From contig JANRIG010000003.1 of NCBI GenBank assembly GCA_033765235.1, forward strand, positions 1-20,956: a DNA stretch of 20,956 bases. Direction: 5' to 3'. Position numbers and translations under genes: made by a program. Positions 1-8,720 of this stretch are shown piece by piece; the first letter of the stretch is position 1; each line of letters begins with the position of its first letter. Origin of the DNA: JANRIG01 sp033765235. GTDB lineage: Bacteria; Bacteroidota; Bacteroidia; Cytophagales; UBA9547. The notes under the pieces were generated by a model that saw nothing but the letters and a program-made list of their open reading frames with translations, was not told the origin of the DNA and searched no databases.

Positions 1-357
1 TTCTACTATCATATCCGGCGGACCGTTGCAGCCTCTGTCATCTATATATTCGGGGTGGCATATCACACAAAGGTCAGGTTGTACTACTGTAGTTATTTGT
101 TGATCGTTTTTTGAGCGCGTAAGGCGCACATCATAGGGGGCATGATATACTTTACAAGTTTTTTTAGATAAATAAACTGATAATTCTCTAAATATATTTC
201 CACTCACCATTTGATGTTTGTTTGACGGAGCAGGACTCATTTTTTTGATATATCCTTTAATAAGCTCCACGCGCTCGTCAAACCACCATGTAAGGTAGTC
301 GGCATAGGTGTATTGCTTGGTGAGGTCAAGCTGCGATATGTCTGTGATTTTGACCAC
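1..357 (-). CDS. Uma2 family (DUF820) nuclease-like protein, 3' end cut by window edge
   Basis: Translating the minus strand from a GTG at 357 gives 119 codons without a stop, running off the left edge. The product carries the Uma2/DUF820 signature: YADYLTWW, then ERVELIKG, MSPAPSNKHQ, a helix ending in Leu/Lys-rich sequence, HAPYDVRL, VVQPDLCVIC and DDRGCNGPPDMIVE. In this family (PD-(D/E)XK nuclease fold) the Glu of ERVELI and the Asp of QPDL lie in or near the active site. The expected ExK-like segment after IVE would lie outside the window. A TAA codon sits directly before the GTG, so this is the only upstream start that keeps the conserved first helix. Its stop-side neighbour upstream is the giant fibre-like gene, 73 bp away on the same strand. 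The biological role of Uma2 proteins is not established; they are often multicopy. Confidence 0.82.
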   Translation of the reverse strand, partial: MVKITDISQLDLTKQYTYADYLTWWFDERVELIKGYIKKMSPAPSNKHQMVSGNIFRELSVYLSKKTCKVYHAPYDVRLTRSKNDQQITTVVQPDLCVICHPEYIDDRGCNGPPDMIVE

Positions 358-430
358 TTATATTACATAATATTAACGCTAAGTTAATGAAAAAATATGT
401 AATTAGTAATGTTTGGAAATAATAATATGA

Positions 431-3400
431 CTACCTGAGCAACGCTCTGGCATCAGGACCGGATGAAGATTGTAAAAATACTCCTATACTCGAACCGGGG
501 TTTGGAGTTGGGGTAGATACAGCCATACCCGGATTTACACTGGTATTACATATCACATGTTGCCCTCTGATGACAGGCGAGTTTACATTTACTTTTACTA
601 TACCTGATATAGCTACTCTGCAAGTAGTATTCAATGGACAATTTTCGTACAAAACACCTATTACCGAATTGTCACCGGTGGTGCCTGATGCTGTATAGTC
701 AAATGAGTTGTCTGATGCGCCTACTACTACTATATCCCCTTTATTTCTACTCATAGCAGCCGGGTTGTGCAGATATACCACTACCACCCCTTCTGAGGTA
801 GTCTCCATGGTACCTAAGGCTACATCGCCGTTTACATTAAGTCTGGCACCTGTGGTGGTGGTGGTACCTATCAATACATTAGTACCTGTGGGGTTATTGA
901 TGATGTTGCCTCCTGATACACTCCATGGACCTCCCATACCTATCAATGTGTTTACATAAAATGTGCCAGATGGGTCTACCGCTATAGGGTAGGTAGCACC
1001 GGGGTTGCTATTTGCAGTTATGCTATTGTTGCGAATGAGTCCGTTTACGTTTAAGGCTACTTGAGTAATGGTATTTACGCTTATATTTAAGCCACCAGCA
1101 CCCGCTGCTGTGCTGTTATTATTGATATTTACGGCAAAACCTGATGTTGTCATATTATAGTTAGAAAACATTGCTGCTGTACCACTACCTGCAAAGCCTG
1201 ATTGGACTACCAAAGCCGGTGCTGATATATTTTGTCCTTCAAATTGCCCTGCAGGTCCTGTGCCAAAGTTGCGCGACATGATAGATGGGCTTGAGCCATT
1301 GTTTTCTACTTGCAATGCTCCTCCAAAGTTATTATTATTACCTAATACTCGAAGCGATATAGCATTGGCGTCGCTTGAGGTAAAGTTTGCTCCTATGCCT
1401 GTGCCTCCATATTGTACATTAAGCCCTGCAGCTGTGTTAGAGTTTATTTGCAGACCAGGCATAAATGGCTCATCATTAACAATTTGCAGCTTGGCAGATG
1501 GTAGAGAAGTGCCAATGCCTACTCTGTTACTTTGGTCAAATAAATAAGTATTTATGCCGGATGATGACCATATAGTGCCGGCTCCACCTAAGGTAGAGGT
1601 GTATAAACGACCAAGATTATCTGCATACACAACGCCACCACCTGTAAAGCCAAGCTTGCTCACCTTTACATCTCCATTATTAACTTCTAATCCGTACGTG
1701 CCAGGTACGCTGGAAGATGTAAATATTTTGAGACCCGTAGAGGTAGATACTATAGAACTCATCATAATAGACACTCCCTCGGCATTGGCACTCGCAGATG
1801 AAAACCTGGCTAAGCTGGCATCGTCATTGGCCTCTACCATGATGCCTGTAGCATCTATGCCTTTGGCTTCGGTGTATAGACCTACAGAATTAGGCACATT
1901 GGCTTTAACAAACAATGCACCTGTTTGTGAGCTATTGGTTTCGATTGTGGCCACACCTACTACAGAGCCTGTGGGTGAGCCTGAGATATACAGCCCTGTA
2001 GCGGTGCCTGAGTATATATTAAGAAATGAAGATCCTGAAGTGGTATTGATAGATAGCTTACCGTCTTCGGAGAGTATCATGCGGCTGAGCGAGTTGTTGC
2101 TGCCGTTGGGAGTGGTTTTAAATTCCATAGCAGTGCCATTGCTGCCTGTGGAAAAGTTTTGGGTGGCTATCGCCGTGATTTCGGCAGTAGGTCCATTGGG
2201 CATATAATCCGTACCATCATACCCCCCAAATCCTATTCCTCCTAGTTTTTGGTTTTGCAACATGGCAGCCGGAGCTCCTGTGGCAGTAAGGTTTCCGTTT
2301 TTACCAGCAATAATAATGCTTCCTGCTTGCGTGGCATTAGAATTATGAAATAGTGCCATACTGGCATCATTGTCGCTGCCCGCCACCATTAATTTGACAC
2401 CTGTAACCGGTCCTAACTCACCAATACCTACCAACGATGAAGTATAAATGCCATCTGTAGTGGTAATCCATTGTGATGCTGTACCACCAATACTACCTAT
2501 TCCAAGATTACCACTTCCATCTACAGTGAGCACTGAGCCAGAAATGCTAAAGTTTTTTAGTTTAACACCTCCAAGCACTTCAAGACCTAGTCTGTTGGGA
2601 GTGTCCATATCTATTTTAAGACCCGGAACTGAGCTTACGCTGGCAATTTGGTTAATGACCAATGCAGGCTGGTTAATGGCATCGTTAAATATCACTACAC
2701 CAGGCTCAGTAGTGTTGCCAAAGGTATGTTGTATGTTCAAGGCTCTGCCATTTGAAATATTATCAATGTGTAGAGCATGGTTCGTGTTGCTGTTGTTGTT
2801 TTGGCTGATGCTTATAGAACTTCCACTTGAGCCATTACTAATATCAATTGCACTAGTGGTATTTGAAGTGTTTGATTGTAATATATTTATTGACTTTCCC
2901 AGTGCATCATTGAAAACATTTAACGCAGTATTGGTATTCGTATTAACATTATGGGTAAGATCAATTCCGGGAGCATTTGCTTGATTATTAATTAATAAAG
3001 CAGTACCGGTACTAATATTTTTGTTGTCAATATATAATGCCGGACCTGAGGCTGTGGAATTATTATTAATCCAAACTGCACCTTGTTCACTGGAACTTTC
3101 TACAAACAATGCACTACCATTATTACCATTAGATTTTATATACACAAAATTTTCGCCATCAAACGTAGTAGTACCTATCCCTAAACCTGTAATATTTTGT
3201 AATGAAAACATGTTTTGTCCTGCAACAGACCAATCTTGAGATGTTGAAGACGTAAATGGAGCCATGCCTACATTACCCAAACCATCTACGGTGAGCACTG
3301 AGCCCGGGGTATTGAGGTTTCTAAATCTGATTGTTCCTTGTACATCAAGTTTTGCAGTAGGGTCAGCGGTGCCTAAGCCTAAGTTGTTTTGAATATAGAC

Positions 3401-6400
3401 CTTACCATTTTCAAAATAGCCTGCAAAATTACCTGCTATGCCTGTGGCAGTGCTACCTGTGGCATTGCCATATATGGCATAATTAGAACCTCCACTTATG
3501 GCCAAAATGTTAGCACTTACCCCATAGTGTTCCCCGTTGCCTGTAGAGTTGTCTTGAATAAAAACACCTGTATGATTGCCTGCTCCTTCGCCATCATTAA
3601 TAGCAGTGAGTGCTACAGACTGACCCGGACCATTGTTGGTAATGTAAGAATAGAGTGCATTCATTTGCTGCACGCTGGAGTTGTTTGTGATGGTAGAAGA
3701 CATACCTCTTACCCCTTCGTTGCCTGTAGTCACTATAGATGAGTTATATGATATTTTAGAGCCTGAGGGTTGCGTGCCATTGAAATCTACTTGCACACCT
3801 ACTTGCAAACCATTAGCACCTGTAACATCTCGTTTTACATTTAGTACCGAACCTGTATTGGTGTCAGTGCCACGCACTACCAACGGCACGTTGGGAAATG
3901 TTTCGCCAATGCCTACTAAACTCGATGTATAAAATCTTTCAGGCGAGGCGTTAATCCACCTGGTATCTGTAGGAACGCTTATAGTACCAACTCCTAAGTT
4001 TCCCAAACCATCCACAGTAAGTATAGAGCCTGGGCTGTTAAGGTTTCTAAATCTAATGGAACCTTGTACATCTAGCTTAGCAGTAGGGGCATCGGTACCA
4101 ATACCTACACCAGTTATAACATAAGCTCCATTTGGAGCCCCTAGTATCATTTGATTCGAAGCCGAAGCCGATACATGATTTCCTATTACTATAACATTAC
4201 TTTTGTTTGATGTACCAGAATTTATACCAATAGCAATATTTTCATTTCCATCTATATTTCCAATTCCAGACAATGAACCTATAAATATGTTATTAGTACC
4301 ATATGTATTATCGTTGCCCGCCATAAATCCGATAAAATTATTAAAAGACCCATTCAGGTTGTTATAACCTGCATTTCTACCCATAAAGTTATTAGCTTCA
4401 CCATTTGTATTACTATATCCCGAATTTATTCCAATGAAATTATTCATTGTACCACCATTATTTGAAAATCCAGCAAAGTAACCCATAAAATTATTACTAT
4501 TCCCAGATACATTTGAATATCCAGCCTGTCCGCCAATAAAATTATTATTAGAACCAAATTGGTTGCTGTAACCTGAAGCTTGCCCAAAAAAGTTGTTGTT
4601 TTGACCAGTTGTGTTGGAACGACCTGCATTAGAACCAAAAAAATTGTTTAAAAAACCAGTAGTAATAGATTCACCAGCTTTATAGCCAATAAAATTATTA
4701 TTTATTCCTGTAAATGTGGTATTTCCTACTTCCTTACCTATCATTACACTTGAATTAGTACCTGTACTTGTAATAAATATATAACCATCATTTATACTGA
4801 GTTTTTTCTCATCCCAACCTAATGTTGTTGATGTGGTAAAGGTAGCTGAAGAATTGTAGAATGGAATACTATTTGCCACACCAGAGGGTACTCCTGCACT
4901 AATTACACCCATGCCTACATTACCACTGCCATCTACAGTAAGTACTGAGCCTGAGATAGAAAGATTTCGTACTCTTATGCTTCCATTTACATCGAGCATG
5001 GCTGTGGGAGCTGTGTTGATACCCAAGCCAGTGATGTTGTTACCTATTACTACTTGATTTGAACCTGTAGCAGAAGTGAGAGCACCAATGGCAATGGCGT
5101 TGGAGAGGTTGTTAGAAGTAAACCCTGTACGTTGACCAATGGCAATGTTGTCAAAACCTGCTGTGTTTCCAATGCCTGAGTAGGTGCCTATGAATATATT
5201 GTTATACCCTGATATATTATCTAAGCCAGAATTGAACCCAAAGAAATTATTGTTAAACCCTGTGGTGTTGTTATTACCTGCATCTTGCCCAAGCATGTTG
5301 TTTCGAGAGCCAGTGGTATTTCTTTCCCCAGCTCCATTGCCAAACATATTATTGTGCGACCCATTGGTGGTAGCTCTACCAGAGAAGTAGCCCAAGAAGT
5401 TGTTATGGTTGCCATTGGTCATAAAATAACCTGCGCCAAAGCCTATTACATTGTTGTTGGTGCCTGTATTTATACTAAATCCTGCGTTTTCGCCATACAA
5501 AAAGTTGTTAAAACCTGAGGTGATATTTCTGCCTGTAGCATCGCCCATAGCAAAGTTGTTGTATCCTGTAGTGAGTCTGTTGCCCGCCAAAGGACCAAAA
5601 AAGATGTTGTTTAAGCCTGTAGTTGTAGTATTGCCAGAATTATTGCCTAAAAAAATACTATTATTGTCATTCATTCTCAAGCCTGTGCTTGTGCCAATCA
5701 TCAAAGCTCCTGAAATAGAAGGTACTTGAATATTATACGTACTTACTACAGGCCTCAGGTTGTTGCCTACAATAGTCCAATCGTTGCTGCCTGTGGGTAT
5801 TGCCCCTAAGCCTACATTACCTGCACCATCTACAGTAAGTACTGAGCCTGATATGGAGTAGCTATTAAGTTTTACACCTCCTATTACTTCTAATGCTTTG
5901 CCCGTAGTAGTAGAGGCAGAAGTGATTTTTACAACAGGATTTGTACGGGTATCGCTGGTAGATACGAACTCGCCTACTATACCTGCATTGTAATTGGTAG
6001 CTCTAAGTGTATATTGAAAACCACTGCTTGAAAAATCAGCACCAGGGGCAGGCATTCCCATGTTTACATTTGATACTGATAATACTGGAGACGCAGATCC
6101 TGCTCCTGTAGCTATTATTGCTGTACCTGTGCCATTGTAAACATGAAATTTTGTGCCGGAGGCTGTTGTACCAATACCTACTTCGCCAAAATTGTTAATA
6201 AACATACCTTCATTATTGTTTGCAATTATTCTAAAGGGAGTATCCGTACTTCCTATGGTGTTGGAAGATGGTGAAGTATTTCCTCCAAGTTGCCAAGATG
6301 GTGATATAGCAGGCAAACTACCCAATCCAATATTTCCTGCACCATCTACAGTAAGTACAGAGCCTGATATAGAAAATGAAGAAAATTTTATAGCACCTGT

Positions 6401-8233
6401 TACATCTAACGCCTTACCTGTAGATGTACTATTGTGCGAAATAATTACGGCTGTATTTGTATTTGTTGAATTATTAATCCTAAAAATACCTGATTGACCA
6501 AAACCAGTGTTAATAACTTCCATAGCATATTCCGTGCCGTCTGTACCTACTTTTAAACCTCTACCTTGAAATCCAGTAGAATTATGGATAATTTCTACTG
6601 CGGGAGCACCTCCTCCTGATGCCGCAGCTGTAACTTTTAACGATGTTTGACCATTAGAATTAACCTCCAATTTAGCTCCTGATGCTGTAGTACCTATACC
6701 AACTTGACCAAAATTATTTAAAAACATGGCTTCTTGGTTGTTTGAAATGATTCTGAATGGGGTATCAGTACTTCCTATGGTATTTGATGAAGGTGAAGTA
6801 TTGCCACCAAGTTGCCATGAAGGTGTGATAGCAGGAAAAGAGCCCAACCCCACATTACCTGCACCATCTACAGTAAGTACTGAGCCTGATACAGATAGGT
6901 TTTCTACCCTCAAGCCACCATTGATATGTAATGATGCTGTAGGTGTATTGGTACCAATACCTACATTGCCACCATTGAAAATGGCAGGATAATTGTTGGC
7001 AGCACCTGTGGCATTTACTCTGATACCCACATTGGTAGCACCGCCTGTACCTGTAACTTGAATATCGGCACCTGTTTTGTCTCCCGCATTTGAAACAGGA
7101 ATATTTGTGATGATACCTGTTAACGGAGCTGAACCTACACCCATACTAAAATTCAGAGCTATTCCCGTAACACCGGTGCCGGATGAATTTCCTTTGACAT
7201 CTATGAGCATTGCACGATTTGTAGCTGAGCCGGTACCTACAACGGAATAGTTGTATAAAACCCCATATTTTTGACTTGCTCCACCACCTTGTGTTAAGTC
7301 AAACTTTACTGAGTTGTAAGGGGATCCACTAATGTTGTAATCTTTTATTGAAAACAAGTTTATCGGATTTGTTTCTCCTATCCCTACGAAACTTGTGGTA
7401 TAAATTTTGTCGCCTCCTGTTTCATTCCATTTTGTATCAATTATAGGGGATGGTAGTGTTCCATATCCTAATTTACCTGCACCATCTACGGTAACTATGC
7501 TGCCTGCAGCACCACCCAACCCCCCTACTGTAAGGTCTGAGGATATAATAACACCTCCCGAGCCTACAAATTCGCCCACCAAACCTGTGCCTGTGTGTGC
7601 AGCTCTGAGTGAGGTGGCTGTGCTGGCATTGTTTGTAATGCTAAACTCTCCTGCCGAGCCTGTGCCGTTGGTAGTGCCAAATATGGCTGAATTGGAGTTG
7701 GCAGCATTGAATATTGTACCTTGAATAGCTCTGCCTGTACCGTTTGTAATGGCGTAAACGGCTGAGCTTGAGTTGGTAGCATTGGCTACAGTAAAGAATG
7801 AGGCTGAAGCTGAGGAGCCTGTTTGTGAAACTACAAACATGCCAAAACCAAAGGGTGCAGGGGTGCCTATACCTACATTACCTGCCATATAAAATAAATC
7901 TGAGCTGTTTTTGCCCCAGTTGCTGCCTGCGGCTACCCATGCTGCCCCATCCCAGGTGTAAAGTATGTTTTCATCCGTGTCATATATCATCATGCCTTTA
8001 GCGGCTGCAGAGAGGGCGGCAGTAAGTGTAGCACGGTTGGTGGTGTTAAGGCGGGGTATTAATAAGCCTTGCGGAAATGTGGCAGGGTTTTCTACGGCTA
8101 TATCTAAAACTGCGCGTGGGTTGGGAGTAGGGGTGCCTATGCCTTGGCTTTTTTGTGCGTATGAACTGCGAGCAGAAAATATAAACAAATATATCAGGAC
8201 GGCAATAGAATAGAGTTTGTACAGTTTCATCAT
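431..8233 (-). CDS. giant exported fibre-like repeat protein (2600 aa)
   Basis: The product starts with a signal peptide (residues 1-26, hydrophobic core IAVLIYLFIF, probable cleavage SYA|Q). Residues about 30-110 form a Bacteroidetes N-terminal module (GIGTPTPNPRAVLDI, LLIPRLNTTNRA, MMIYDTDENILYTWDG). The rest is a chain of about ten cassettes, each ending in a GIGT/TAKLDV strand and a linker of the form SGSVLTVDGxGNVG. Two 17-residue repeat arrays lie at residues 858-1066 and 1160-1365. The protein is rich in Gly, Asn, Ser and Thr. The last ~125 residues form a different beta-rich module (KGDIVVVG, SVIGVLYENC, VAISGIVKVNV). I see no peptidase S74 chaperone domain and no type IX secretion C-terminal signal; it ends DARALLR. 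A trimeric surface fibre or adhesin is the best inference, by resemblance to tail-fibre and YadA-head repeats. Two adjacent ATGs (8233, 8230) are possible starts. Confidence 0.9.
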   Translation of the reverse strand: MMKLYKLYSIAVLIYLFIFSARSSYAQKSQGIGTPTPNPRAVLDIAVENPATFPQGLLIPRLNTTNRATLTAALSAAAKGMMIYDTDENILYTWDGAAWVAAGSNWGKNSSDLFYMAGNVGIGTPAPFGFGMFVVSQTGSSASASFFTVANATNSSSAVYAITNGTGRAIQGTIFNAANSNSAIFGTTNGTGSAGEFSITNNASTATSLRAAHTGTGLVGEFVGSGGVIISSDLTVGGLGGAAGSIVTVDGAGKLGYGTLPSPIIDTKWNETGGDKIYTTSFVGIGETNPINLFSIKDYNISGSPYNSVKFDLTQGGGASQKYGVLYNYSVVGTGSATNRAMLIDVKGNSSGTGVTGIALNFSMGVGSAPLTGIITNIPVSNAGDKTGADIQVTGTGGATNVGIRVNATGAANNYPAIFNGGNVGIGTNTPTASLHINGGLRVENLSVSGSVLTVDGAGNVGLGSFPAITPSWQLGGNTSPSSNTIGSTDTPFRIISNNQEAMFLNNFGQVGIGTTASGAKLEVNSNGQTSLKVTAAASGGGAPAVEIIHNSTGFQGRGLKVGTDGTEYAMEVINTGFGQSGIFRINNSTNTNTAVIISHNSTSTGKALDVTGAIKFSSFSISGSVLTVDGAGNIGLGSLPAISPSWQLGGNTSPSSNTIGSTDTPFRIIANNNEGMFINNFGEVGIGTTASGTKFHVYNGTGTAIIATGAGSASPVLSVSNVNMGMPAPGADFSSSGFQYTLRATNYNAGIVGEFVSTSDTRTNPVVKITSASTTTGKALEVIGGVKLNSYSISGSVLTVDGAGNVGLGAIPTGSNDWTIVGNNLRPVVSTYNIQVPSISGALMIGTSTGLRMNDNNSIFLGNNSGNTTTTGLNNIFFGPLAGNRLTTGYNNFAMGDATGRNITSGFNNFLYGENAGFSINTGTNNNVIGFGAGYFMTNGNHNNFLGYFSGRATTNGSHNNMFGNGAGERNTTGSRNNMLGQDAGNNNTTGFNNNFFGFNSGLDNISGYNNIFIGTYSGIGNTAGFDNIAIGQRTGFTSNNLSNAIAIGALTSATGSNQVVIGNNITGLGINTAPTAMLDVNGSIRVRNLSISGSVLTVDGSGNVGMGVISAGVPSGVANSIPFYNSSATFTTSTTLGWDEKKLSINDGYIFITSTGTNSSVMIGKEVGNTTFTGINNNFIGYKAGESITTGFLNNFFGSNAGRSNTTGQNNNFFGQASGYSNQFGSNNNFIGGQAGYSNVSGNSNNFMGYFAGFSNNGGTMNNFIGINSGYSNTNGEANNFMGRNAGYNNLNGSFNNFIGFMAGNDNTYGTNNIFIGSLSGIGNIDGNENIAIGINSGTSNKSNVIVIGNHVSASASNQMILGAPNGAYVITGVGIGTDAPTAKLDVQGSIRFRNLNSPGSILTVDGLGNLGVGTISVPTDTRWINASPERFYTSSLVGIGETFPNVPLVVRGTDTNTGSVLNVKRDVTGANGLQVGVQVDFNGTQPSGSKISYNSSIVTTGNEGVRGMSSTITNNSSVQQMNALYSYITNNGPGQSVALTAINDGEGAGNHTGVFIQDNSTGNGEHYGVSANILAISGGSNYAIYGNATGSTATGIAGNFAGYFENGKVYIQNNLGLGTADPTAKLDVQGTIRFRNLNTPGSVLTVDGLGNVGMAPFTSSTSQDWSVAGQNMFSLQNITGLGIGTTTFDGENFVYIKSNGNNGSALFVESSSEQGAVWINNNSTASGPALYIDNKNISTGTALLINNQANAPGIDLTHNVNTNTNTALNVFNDALGKSINILQSNTSNTTSAIDISNGSSGSSISISQNNNSNTNHALHIDNISNGRALNIQHTFGNTTEPGVVIFNDAINQPALVINQIASVSSVPGLKIDMDTPNRLGLEVLGGVKLKNFSISGSVLTVDGSGNLGIGSIGGTASQWITTTDGIYTSSLVGIGELGPVTGVKLMVAGSDNDASMALFHNSNATQAGSIIIAGKNGNLTATGAPAAMLQNQKLGGIGFGGYDGTDYMPNGPTAEITAIATQNFSTGSNGTAMEFKTTPNGSNNSLSRMILSEDGKLSINTTSGSSFLNIYSGTATGLYISGSPTGSVVGVATIETNSSQTGALFVKANVPNSVGLYTEAKGIDATGIMVEANDDASLARFSSASANAEGVSIMMSSIVSTSTGLKIFTSSSVPGTYGLEVNNGDVKVSKLGFTGGGVVYADNLGRLYTSTLGGAGTIWSSSGINTYLFDQSNRVGIGTSLPSAKLQIVNDEPFMPGLQINSNTAAGLNVQYGGTGIGANFTSSDANAISLRVLGNNNNFGGALQVENNGSSPSIMSRNFGTGPAGQFEGQNISAPALVVQSGFAGSGTAAMFSNYNMTTSGFAVNINNNSTAAGAGGLNISVNTITQVALNVNGLIRNNSITANSNPGATYPIAVDPSGTFYVNTLIGMGGPWSVSGGNIINNPTGTNVLIGTTTTTGARLNVNGDVALGTMETTSEGVVVVYLHNPAAMSRNKGDIVVVGASDNSFDYTASGTTGDNSVIGVLYENCPLNTTCRVAISGIVKVNVNSPVIRGQHVICNTSVNPGMAVSTPTPNPGSSIGVFLQSSSGPDARALLR
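4139..4756 (-). repeat. 17-residue (51-bp) repeat array 2 in the fibre protein
   Basis: A second array of about twelve 17-residue units spans residues 1160-1365, for example NNNFIGGQAGYSNVSGN and SNNFMGYFAGFSNNGGT. It has the same consensus and the same closing order as array 1: NNIFIGSLSGIGN, then ENIAIGINSG, then SNQMILG. Units 4-8 share a GYSN-type segment not common in array 1, so units were homogenised within this array. Length and layout match array 1 closely, which suggests duplication of a whole array. Confidence 0.9.
5036..5662 (-). repeat. 17-residue (51-bp) repeat array 1 in the fibre protein
   Basis: Twelve tandem units of 17 residues occupy residues 858-1066, with consensus xNNFxGxxAGxxNTTGx. 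Example units are HNNMFGNGAGERNTTGS and RNNMLGQDAGNNNTTGF. Gly is almost fixed at positions 6, 10 and 16. The array closes with NNIFIGTYSGIGN, then DNIAIG and NAIAIGALTSATGSNQVVIG, which reads like a YadA-type head repeat. The units are conserved as protein but diverged as DNA, so this is an old array. Confidence 0.9.
6141..6378 (-). repeat. copy 2 of a 522-bp-period direct duplication
   Basis: This stretch encodes a SGSVLTVDGAGN linker, PSWQLGGNTSPSSN, TIGSTDTPFRII, FINNFGEVGIGTTASG and a following strand. It aligns almost residue for residue with 6663-6900. The period is 522 bp, counted between the shared ACCATCTACAGTAAGTAC segments. Confidence 0.85.
6663..6900 (-). repeat. copy 1 of a 522-bp-period direct duplication
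   Basis: This is the N-terminal partner of 6141-6378, with the same order: VLTVDGAGN, PSWQLGGNTSPSSN, TIGSTDTPFRII, FLNNFGQVGIGTTASG. It is the most similar pair of cassettes in the protein, so it is probably its youngest duplication. Confidence 0.85.
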
Positions 8234-8361
8234 GGATTCATTGCTAATTCTGACGTATATACTTTTAATAACAAAATAGTAAATGATTTTTTTTTATAAA
8301 AATAGAATATTTATTCATTCACAAGATTATTATTACGATGTTAAATAAAAAAAGTTTTTAT

Positions 8362-8390
8362 CAAAGTAAGGTGTCTTATGCGTGTGGCAA
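8362..8390 (-). promoter_or_regulatory. weak promoter candidate for the fibre gene
   Basis: On the minus strand a TTG (8390-8388) lies 18 nt before TTACTTTG (8369-8362). The latter is one mismatch from the Bacteroidetes -7 element TAnnTTTG. It would give a leader of roughly 120 nt. The match is imperfect in an AT-rich region, so chance is possible. Confidence 0.25.
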
Positions 8391-8425
8391 TAAAAAAATG
8401 AAGTATATAATATCTTACACATCTG

Positions 8426-8446
8426 TATGGTTTTCAAAAAACCATA
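8426..8446. repeat. inverted repeat (9-bp stem, 3-nt loop)
   Basis: TATGGTTTT, a CAA loop and AAAACCATA form a perfect hairpin between the two divergent genes. There is no U-tract on either side, so it does not look like an intrinsic terminator. Operator, leader structure or chance are all open. Confidence 0.5.
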
Positions 8447-8616
8447 GTTATTGATTCGGCAAATCCACAAGGTTAAGAAATCCTTGAGGGTTTTAAAAAT
8501 AATTACTTTTATTGATATATATCCATGACCTAACCTAATCATTCTGTAAACGCTACGTCCAATTGCTGTGCAGCCAAATTGTAGTAAAAAATATGATTGC
8601 TCTGTATTAAGAAATA

Positions 8617-8648
8617 TTTGGATAGATTATCAATTTTAATCACCTTTG
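8617..8648 (+). promoter_or_regulatory. Bacteroidetes-type promoter upstream of fabD
   Basis: TTTG (8617-8620), a 20-nt spacer, then CACCTTTG (8641-8648) followed by C. This fits the -33 TTTG / -7 TAnnTTTG pattern with one mismatch and good spacing. Transcription would start near 8655, leaving a leader of about 65 nt before the fabD ATG. Confidence 0.5.
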
Positions 8649-8720
8649 CACAAAATAACAAATCATCATTGTGTATGTATCTCATGATGTCATGCATAAT
8701 ATTAATTACAATAATATCAT

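Larger units (their letters stand above)
2515..7510 (-). repeat. recurring VLTVDG linker cassettes of the fibre protein
   Basis: The motif SGSVLTVDGxGNxGxG or a close variant recurs near 7490, 6880, 6350, 5835, 4935, 4015, 3290 and 2525. Two more degenerate forms lie beyond toward the C-terminus (GGGVVYADNLGRL and ATYPIAVDPSGTF). Spacing is about 515-770 bp where cassettes lack an array and about 900 bp where they hold one. At the DNA level a 31-bp stretch is identical at 5823-5853 and 6861-6891. Confidence 0.85.
8234..8720. other. AT-rich divergent intergenic region (487 bp)
   Basis: This separates the start of the fibre gene (minus strand) from the start of fabD (plus strand). It holds a good fabD promoter candidate, a weaker candidate for the fibre gene and a 9-bp hairpin, each listed separately. 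Short open frames exist on both strands but have AT-driven composition and no recognisable motif. I see no RNA gene. Confidence 0.7.

Noticed and set aside
372..388. Inverted repeat ATTAAC/GTTAAT after the fibre gene stop as a terminator
   Set aside because: The stem is only six AT-rich pairs with no U-tract, and such repeats are expected by chance in this AT-rich stretch.
1554..2207. 217-codon plus-strand open frame inside the fibre gene
   Set aside because: It is the antisense of a Gly/Ser/Thr/Asn-rich gene, which naturally gives Pro/Leu/Val-rich frames without stops. It has no motif or own start context.
4139..5662. CRISPR array or DNA satellite
   Set aside because: The periodic 51-bp pattern is conserved at the protein level, in one open frame, with diverged DNA and no constant repeat or spacer structure.
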